Below are positions 58,615 through 64,000 of a stretch of 64,000 nucleotides of DNA, piece after piece. The stretch covers positions 12,145 through 76,144 of the forward strand of contig NZ_JADYUF010000013.1 in NCBI RefSeq assembly GCF_021531655.1, read 5' to 3'. The DNA comes from Leyella stercorea. GTDB taxonomy: Bacteria; Bacteroidota; Bacteroidia; Bacteroidales; Bacteroidaceae. Under the pieces are notes generated by a model, which made no database searches, had not been told where the DNA came from, and saw nothing but the letters and a program-made list of their open reading frames with translations. Each line of letters starts with the position of its first letter. The stretch's first letter is position 1. The translations under genes and the position numbers were made by a program.

Positions 58615-61600
58615 ATGATTAACAACAAACTTAAAATGTGGGCATTTCTACTGCTTATGCTCATCGCTATGCCAACAATGGCAGACGATTTCAACAGTCA
58701 GCGAACGGATTTTCGCGACGAAAGTATCTACTTTATGATTACCACCCGTTTCTACGATGGCGATCCAAAGAACAACGTGTTGTGTTGGGATAACAAACAA
58801 TGTCAGATCGAGACTGGCGACCCATGTTGGCGAGGCGACTTCCAAGGCGTTATCGACAAACTCGACTACATCAAGGCACTTGGCTTCACAGCTATCTGGA
58901 TTACTCCAGTAGTGCAGAACGCATCGGGTTACGACTATCATGGCTACCATGCCATGGACTTCACACATGTCGACTGCCGCTATCAGAGCGGTGACGGCTC
59001 GAAGAGTGGCGACGTAATGTTCCAGGAACTCATCGACAAGGCACATGCCAAGGGCATCAAGATTATACTTGACATCGTGCTCAACCACACAGGTAACTTT
59101 GGTGAGGAGAATCTCTGCAAGGAGTTTGAGCGCAACACCAAGCTTCGTAACCAGGCTGAAATCGACGCTTGTATGATTCCTAACAGCGATATGCTTGGCT
59201 CCGACTATCTCACAATTGTAGGTGCTCAGCAGTACCAGCGCCGTTTGGCCTTGATGAAGAATACAGATGGACAGAACCACGACATACACAACTACTGGCA
59301 CCATACAGCCAACAACTGGAACTGGGACTTCCCCAGCCGTTGGATGGGTCAGATTGCTGGCGACTGTGTAGACCTTAACACTGAGAACGACGAGGTGGCA
59401 CAGTATCTCGTAAAGTGCTATGGCGAGTTCATCAAGATGGGTGTCGATGGTTTCCGTATCGATACATCCGGCCATATCTCTCGCTTGACATTCAACAAGC
59501 AGTTCATTCCTCAATTTACAGCACTTGGCGAGCAGTATAAGAGCAAGCGCTTAAACCAGGCACCTTTCTTTATGTATGGTGAGGTTTGTACTCGTATGAA
59601 CGATGTCACCTACAGAGGTCAGGCAAACCTCTCTTGCTACTTTTATACCTGGAAGTCGGACGAGGACTTGCTCAACAAATGGGATGGAAGCAAAAGTTAC
59701 TGGGATAGTCAGGTGGTTCCTGAGGGTTCTGAGCCAGTAGGTCCACAACTGCTTTGCTTGGAGGAGACTACTTCTCCAAAGAGCAACAATGCCAAGATGC
59801 TCAATGGTGCATGGCACGAGCCGGACTATTCTCAGTCAAGCGGATTCAACGTCATTGACTTTCCAATGCACTACAGCTACAACACTGCCCAACAGGCTTT
59901 CGGATTGGCAAGCGGCGACGAGTGCTATAATGACGCTACTTACAATGTAGTATATGTAGATAGCCATGACTACAGTCCAGGTCCAAACGACACAAACCGT
60001 TTTGGTGGTACAGATGCTCAGTGGGCTGAGAACCTCTCTCTCTTGTTTACCTTCCATGGTATTCCTTGTATCTATTATGGTTCTGAGATTGGTTTCCGTC
60101 GTGGTAAGGTAATTGATAAAGGCCCTAATGGTCCTCTCTCAAACACTGGTCGTGCCTACTTCGGTGGCTACATCACAGGCGATGTTGAGGCAACAGACTT
60201 CGGTAAGTACACAGCTTCTGGCAATGTCAATGCAACTCTCAACCACGATCTTGCTCAGCACCTCATTCGTCTTAACCAGATTCGTCAGGCTGTTCCTGCA
60301 CTGCGTAAGGGTCAGTGGACCGTCGATGGATGTACAGCAGCTAATGGCGGTATTGCTTTCAAGCGTGCATATAAGAAAAGCTACGCTCTCGTAGCCCTCA
60401 ATGGTGGTGCCACATTTACAGATTGCCCTGAAGGCACATATACTGATATTGTTACTGGTAAGACATATACTGGTTCTACTATCACCGTAGACGCTCCTGC
60501 AACACAGGGTCAGGTGCGTGTACTTGTAAAGGATTGGACTGGCGGCGTTGTAGGCGAAGATGGTCCATTCATCTACACTACTTCTGCCAAGAGCAAAGAT
60601 GGTCAGGCTTACGACGGTCAGGAAGAGGCAGGCACCGATATATATTATGGTAGCGAAGACATAGAGCAGGATGCAGCAGTTGTATTCAATCCTAATGGCG
60701 GCAACTTCCGCACAGAGACCGTTACCGTTACTGCAACTCTCAACGATGGCGCAACAAGCGGCTGGTATCAGATTGAAGGTGAGGACAAGGTAGAACTCTC
60801 AAGCGAAGGCTCAACATTCACCATTGGCGCAGACATGAAGTTTGGTGACACCAAGAAAGTAAACTGGGGTGCAACAAACGACGATGGTACCGAGTACAGT
60901 GGTTCTATTACATACAGAAAGGTAGATCCTAACGCTTCTATCATCGTTTATGTCAAGGCAGACAAAGCACCTAACCTCTATGCATGGACAGCTGGCGGTG
61001 AGGCAGCCAAGGCTCTCAATGGCGAGTGGCCAGGCAAGCAGATGTCAGCTAAGGCAACTGTTGAAGGTGTAGAGTATTATATGTTCGTTGCTGACGGTGT
61101 AGAGTCGTTCAACATGATTCTTAACAATGGTGGTAGTGCACAGACTGGTGACATTACTGGCATCACAGCTACAACATTCTTCTCTTACGATGGTGGCTCT
61201 GGCTACAAGGTACTTAGTGGTATTCCTGTTCCCGAACCGAACCCGAATCCTAATCCAAATCCTAATCCTAATCCAGAACCAGACCCAATACCTGTCCCCA
61301 ATCCAACTGGCAAGTTCTATGTTTACTTTGCAGCTCCTACATCATGGACAACAGTTAAAACATGGGTATGGAACAGTAACTTGGGTGACGACAACAACTA
61401 CACTGGTGGCAACTGGCCTGGTGAGGATTGTGTCAAGACCTCTAAAACCTACAACGGCATGAGCATTTGGATGTGGGAGTATAAGGGCGACAAGACCGAT
61501 ATGCCTACACACATCATCTTCAACAATGGTAGTGGTGAGCAGACAGCCGACCTTATCTATCAAAACGGCAAGTGCTACGACTTCAATGGTGTTAACAGCT

Positions 61601-61776
61601 CAATCCCAATCACAACAGCCAGCAACGGCATCAACGCTGCTGCTGCCAAGACAATGGTTAAGGTATACACACTCAATGGTGAATGTGTTGGTGTAATGTC
61701 CGATCTTAACTCTGCAACCTACACTCTCCGTCCTGGCATCTATATTGCCAACGGCAGAAAGTTTGTAGTTCGTTAA
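58615..61776 (+). CDS. Secreted GH13 alpha-amylase with two CBM26-like modules and C-terminal sorting tail
   Basis: Exported starch-degrading enzyme of 1053 residues from the ATG at 58615, which gives a signal peptide ending TMADD. The GH13 barrel shows region I DIVLNH (153-158), nucleophile D283 (GFRID), acid/base E323 (YGEV) and D452 (SHD). After a beta domain (about 600-770) come two starch-binding modules resembling CBM26 (about 785-890 and 925-1010; WPG and N-x-G motifs), joined by a Pro-Asn repeat linker (about 890-915). The end (VKVYTLNGECVGVM...LRPGIYIANGRKFVVR) matches type IX secretion sorting tails. A cell-surface or extracellular location is inferred. No SusCD genes are adjacent. 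Confidence 0.92.
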   Translation: MINNKLKMWAFLLLMLIAMPTMADDFNSQRTDFRDESIYFMITTRFYDGDPKNNVLCWDNKQCQIETGDPCWRGDFQGVIDKLDYIKALGFTAIWITPVVQNASGYDYHGYHAMDFTHVDCRYQSGDGSKSGDVMFQELIDKAHAKGIKIILDIVLNHTGNFGEENLCKEFERNTKLRNQAEIDACMIPNSDMLGSDYLTIVGAQQYQRRLALMKNTDGQNHDIHNYWHHTANNWNWDFPSRWMGQIAGDCVDLNTENDEVAQYLVKCYGEFIKMGVDGFRIDTSGHISRLTFNKQFIPQFTALGEQYKSKRLNQAPFFMYGEVCTRMNDVTYRGQANLSCYFYTWKSDEDLLNKWDGSKSYWDSQVVPEGSEPVGPQLLCLEETTSPKSNNAKMLNGAWHEPDYSQSSGFNVIDFPMHYSYNTAQQAFGLASGDECYNDATYNVVYVDSHDYSPGPNDTNRFGGTDAQWAENLSLLFTFHGIPCIYYGSEIGFRRGKVIDKGPNGPLSNTGRAYFGGYITGDVEATDFGKYTASGNVNATLNHDLAQHLIRLNQIRQAVPALRKGQWTVDGCTAANGGIAFKRAYKKSYALVALNGGATFTDCPEGTYTDIVTGKTYTGSTITVDAPATQGQVRVLVKDWTGGVVGEDGPFIYTTSAKSKDGQAYDGQEEAGTDIYYGSEDIEQDAAVVFNPNGGNFRTETVTVTATLNDGATSGWYQIEGEDKVELSSEGSTFTIGADMKFGDTKKVNWGATNDDGTEYSGSITYRKVDPNASIIVYVKADKAPNLYAWTAGGEAAKALNGEWPGKQMSAKATVEGVEYYMFVADGVESFNMILNNGGSAQTGDITGITATTFFSYDGGSGYKVLSGIPVPEPNPNPNPNPNPNPEPDPIPVPNPTGKFYVYFAAPTSWTTVKTWVWNSNLGDDNNYTGGNWPGEDCVKTSKTYNGMSIWMWEYKGDKTDMPTHIIFNNGSGEQTADLIYQNGKCYDFNGVNSSIPITTASNGINAAAAKTMVKVYTLNGECVGVMSDLNSATYTLRPGIYIANGRKFVVR

Positions 61777-61796
61777 TGTTCATAGTTAGTTAAAAT

Positions 61797-61834
61797 AAAA
61801 TGAGACTATAGCGAAAGTGCTATAGCCTCATTTT
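61797..61834. terminator. Bidirectional terminator after the amylase gene
   Basis: A 16-bp stem with one mismatch (61797-61812 with 61819-61834), flanked by A and T runs, between convergent genes. The arm text (TGAGACTATAGC) resembles the terminator at 58451. Confidence 0.88.
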
Positions 61835-61874
61835 ATTTTTATTCTAATATTGTGTCAATGTAATGGGATGAAGA

Positions 61875-62558
61875 TTACTTAACGATCATCTTCTTGCCGT
61901 TCTCAATAACAACACCCTTGTATGACTCGTTAACACGCTGACCAGCGAGGTTGTAACGAACACCCTTCTTGGCATTGTCTACGGTGATGTTGTTGATGCC
62001 AGTTTCAACAGTAGGATTAACAGTAATGTCAGAAAAACACAAACAAACATTTGCTTTAGCTGTTTTTCTGTAAACTGTGAAAGTAACTTCATCAGCTTCA
62101 CCAGTCCATGTCCAATCACGTGTTTTCTTGTCCATTGTTAATGTACCAGTTGAAGCCTTAAAATCACCGGCACCCTTACTTCCAACAACAGGAGCAGTAA
62201 AAGTAATCGTTTTTATTTTTTCTCCAGACTTAGAAATTACGATATCTGAACCTGCAGGTGTTTCCATATTCTTTCCACCATATATCCAAATACAGCCAGT
62301 TGCTTTATCATTATTATTAGCGTCATACTGATAATATCTCATTGTAGCGCTTGGTTCATTCTCTACAAACTTCATTGTGACATCGTCAACAGTAAACACG
62401 CCATTATTGGCTTGTTTAGATGACAAATACAAAACATCCTTTGCAGCTGGAACAAGTCTATCCATAAGTTTCTTGAAGTTGAATGTTGTCTGAGCGTTAA
62501 CTGCACCAGCAACCATCATAAGTGCAGCAACAAAAGCATAGCGTAAAGTTTTAATCAT
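61875..62558 (-). CDS. Small secreted protein with C-terminal sorting tail
   Basis: A 227-residue exported protein with a signal peptide (1-22, ending VNAQ) and a beta-rich body: TFNFKKLM, VDDVTMKFVEN, CIWIYGGKNMETP, IKTITFTAP, DWTWTGEADEVTFTV. The last 25 residues (GVRYNLAGQRVNESYKG, then VVIENGKKMIVK) form the Prevotella-type C-terminal sorting domain also seen, in another form, at the end of the amylase. No named family is recognised. It is a clear paralogue of the next gene and is convergent with amylase. Confidence 0.78.
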   Translation of the reverse strand: MIKTLRYAFVAALMMVAGAVNAQTTFNFKKLMDRLVPAAKDVLYLSSKQANNGVFTVDDVTMKFVENEPSATMRYYQYDANNNDKATGCIWIYGGKNMETPAGSDIVISKSGEKIKTITFTAPVVGSKGAGDFKASTGTLTMDKKTRDWTWTGEADEVTFTVYRKTAKANVCLCFSDITVNPTVETGINNITVDNAKKGVRYNLAGQRVNESYKGVVIENGKKMIVK

Positions 62559-62598
62559 AATTTTATTGTTTTAGTTATAAAAAATATTTGCAGTAGTA

Positions 62599-62633
62599 TT
62601 GGCGGAGCCGAAACGACTTCCGGCTACCGCCAA
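62599..62633 (-). terminator. Hairpin between the two small secreted-protein genes
   Basis: TTGGCGG plus AGCCG pair with CGGCT plus CCGCCAA around a central loop with one internal mismatch; there is no strong T-run, so it may attenuate or stabilise rather than end transcription. Confidence 0.55.
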
Positions 62634-62672
62634 CAATTTAATAATGTAGAGAATTATGTTCTGAGTCAGTTA

Positions 62673-63236
62673 TTACTTCTTAGCAGCAGGCATTGTTGTG
62701 TTCACAACGATCTCGCTGAAGCGGAGCACACCAGTCTTGCCCTCAGGACGGCTAACAGTGAAAGTAACCTCCTTGGCATCGCCAGTCCAAACATAGTTCT
62801 TGGTCTTGCGCTCAAACTTCAGAGTACCGCAAGAAGCGTTCAATTCGCCAGCGCCCTGCTCCACCGGAGTAGCTACGAAAACGATGTGCTTCATATTCTC
62901 CTTGCTGTTAGTCAACTTGATAGCCGATCCCTCAGCGTTCTCGTTGTCCACCTTGCTACCATACAGACGGATACAAGCGTTCGACTTAGCTGCATCACCA
63001 GTAAACATCTGGTAAGCAGGAGAAGAGCTATAGTTGCCCGGGATAATGGTCATTGTTACGTCGCCAACAGTCTGTACTCCAGCACCTGCTTCCTTATTCA
63101 TAAGATAAAGAACGGGCTTGTTAGGCTGAAGACAAGGCTCGAAAATGTTCTTGAAGTTGATTGTTGTCTGTGCTGATGCGCCACCGCATACAAGCATCAT
63201 CAATGCTACCAATGTAAAACGCAAAGTTTTAATCAT
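62673..63236 (-). CDS. Small secreted protein, paralogue lacking the sorting tail
   Basis: A 187-residue exported protein with the same plan as the gene at 61875: signal peptide MIKTLRFTLVALMMLVCGGASAQ (in effect 1-23), TINFKNIF, VGDVTMTIIPGN, ACIRLYGSK, MKHIVFVATP, NYVWTGDAKEVTFTV, RFSEIVVNTT. It ends PAAKK, where the paralogue continues into a sorting tail of about 40 residues. The pair therefore probably arose by tandem duplication followed by gain or loss of the tail. Domain function is unknown; the body may be a carbohydrate-binding-like sandwich. It is the promoter-proximal gene. Confidence 0.78.
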   Translation of the reverse strand: MIKTLRFTLVALMMLVCGGASAQTTINFKNIFEPCLQPNKPVLYLMNKEAGAGVQTVGDVTMTIIPGNYSSSPAYQMFTGDAAKSNACIRLYGSKVDNENAEGSAIKLTNSKENMKHIVFVATPVEQGAGELNASCGTLKFERKTKNYVWTGDAKEVTFTVSRPEGKTGVLRFSEIVVNTTMPAAKK

Positions 63237-63743
63237 AATGTTTTCGGTTATTAAATATTAGTAAATTAGTATTACTTGTAATTTTTAGTATTCTCGTTAC
63301 TTTTAGTATTATAGTTACTTTTAGTGATGCAAAGTTAAGAAAATATATTGTTATCGCAAATTTTAGAGCCCAAAAAAAAGATACAATTTAATACAAACTA
63401 TGTACAAGTACGTACAGTGAAGCATATTAATAGGGGTGAGGCAATAATTAACGATACATAAACGGGCTGTAAGCCCAATATCCTCCATAACCCCTTCGTA
63501 GCGTTTGTATTTAACGACAATAGTGACAATGATTGACTATATTATTAATGATAATCATGGGAGCATTGGACAATGTAGCCTGTCCTATTGTCGAACATTG
63601 TCAACATTGTCGTTTTAACAACAAGGAGCTTGATATTTTTGTATTTAACAACAAGGGGCTTGATATGTTTGTATTTAACGACAATAGTGACAATGGTCGA
63701 CAATGATTTTATGATATTCGATTGACAATGATTTTAATGATAT
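63237..63743. other. Intergenic region, about 500 bp, repeat-rich
   Basis: No gene is seen. From left to right it has 18-bp direct repeats (TTTTAGTATT-nnn-GTTAC at 63283 and 63301) in the leader of the secreted protein, its promoter (63330-63360), two copies of a 28-nt text beginning TTTGTATTTAACGACAATAG (about 63504 and 63667), a 30-bp tandem pair (63614-63643, 63644-63673) and many GACAATG/CATTGTC heptamers (63519-63735). Confidence 0.7.
63330..63360 (-). promoter_or_regulatory. Promoter of the small secreted-protein genes
   Basis: On the minus strand TTTG (63357-63360), a 19-bp spacer and TAACTTTG (63330-63337), about 95 bp before the ATG at 63236. Confidence 0.8.
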
Positions 63744-63780
63744 AAAAAAAGGTCTCCAAAGTCGTTAGACCTTGAAGACC
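63744..63780 (-). terminator. rRNA operon terminator
   Basis: On the minus strand GGTCTTCAAGGTC pairs with GACTTTGGAGACC (13 bp, two mismatches, TAAC loop; 63751-63780), followed by seven T (63744-63750), 10 bp past the 5S RNA. Confidence 0.9.
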
Positions 63781-63788
63781 CAAAGTAA

Positions 63789-63898
<110 letters not shown>

Positions 63899-64000
63899 TA
63901 AAGTTTTTTCGCTTCGCGGAAAAACTCAATTTTGAATTTTGAGTTTTGAATTGTCCGCTGCGTATAAGTTAGACAAATTGATTAGCAAAACTTGTTGTTA
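63899..64000 (-). other. 23S-5S internal spacer (partial)
   Basis: The 102 bases left in the window precede 5S in the transcript. They contain an AGTTTTT-CGC-ttc-GCG-AAAAACT hairpin (about 63903-63927) and an AAAACTCAA/TTGAGTTTT pair (about 63922-63948), plausible RNase III processing stems. No 23S 3' end is recognised before 64000. Confidence 0.6.

Overview
The window looks like a Bacteroidales chromosome, most likely a Prevotella/Segatella-type species. The evidence is the Bacteroidetes promoter grammar (TTTG, about 20 bp, TAnnTTTG), weak or absent Shine-Dalgarno sites, families largely restricted to the phylum (DUF6452, DUF6048, DUF5686, DUF4143 ATPase, carboxypeptidase-like regulatory domains on outer-membrane barrels), a secreted amylase ending in a C-terminal sorting tail of type IX secretion style, and an SRP RNA with a tRNA-Thr. 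Species was not determined. No transposase, integrase, phage or CRISPR array was seen. This is mostly core chromosome with unusually repeat-rich intergenic DNA.

Layout. 1-7.8 kb (minus): a cut-off Rossmann/ThiF-like gene, an outer-membrane barrel receptor behind a dyad operator, an SDR-methyltransferase pair, a divergent DXS-like enzyme and an AAA/DUF4143 ATPase with three phased repeats at its promoter. 7.9-15.5 kb: S9 dipeptidyl peptidase, a TIGR01212 radical-SAM protein, glutaminyl-tRNA synthetase, a TPR protein and DedA. 15.6-25 kb (minus): membrane NDP-sugar dehydratase, YeiH-type exporter, a PurF-like protein lacking its glutaminase nucleophile, a GH130 plus MFS glycan-use pair, and a flavin reductase plus an unknown protein. 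25.3-36.3 kb (mostly plus): porin-like barrel, SRP RNA/tRNA-Thr (minus), DUF4199 with GT2, DUF6452/DUF6048, ApbE, a Crp-like regulator, and a tightly overlapped run of M3 peptidase, dCMP deaminase, CtpA-like protease and 5-FCL. 36.3-45.6 kb: GH20 hexosaminidase (minus), then lon-tgt-lptG and a DEAD-box helicase. 45.7-50.5 kb: a frameshifted LytTR regulator, its membrane partner, a heparinase-like lyase (minus) and a decayed secreted-protein gene. 50.5-58.5 kb: an operon of nucleotidyltransferase/ATP-grasp fusion, CDP-alcohol phosphotransferase, flippase-like protein and HAD protein, followed by a DUF5686 barrel and a LuxR-type regulator. 58.6-64 kb: GH13 amylase with two starch-binding modules, two paralogous small secreted proteins (minus), and the 5S end of an rRNA operon (minus).

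The most interesting material is of three kinds. (a) Intergenic repeat families: three arrays of exactly five 17-bp palindromes at a strict 22-bp period (11347, 26155, 38507), REP/BIME-like inverted pairs, and 7-nt-period inverted repeats beside gene starts. (b) Enzymes whose family-defining residues are changed: DXS-like without the acceptor-phosphate arginines, PurF-like without the catalytic Cys, Tgt without the zinc cysteines, CDP-alcohol transferase with a shifted last Asp, HAD with DxG. (c) The 50.5-55 kb operon, which reads as a pathway that activates a phospho-alcohol, attaches it to a membrane acceptor and possibly flips it, with no identified product.
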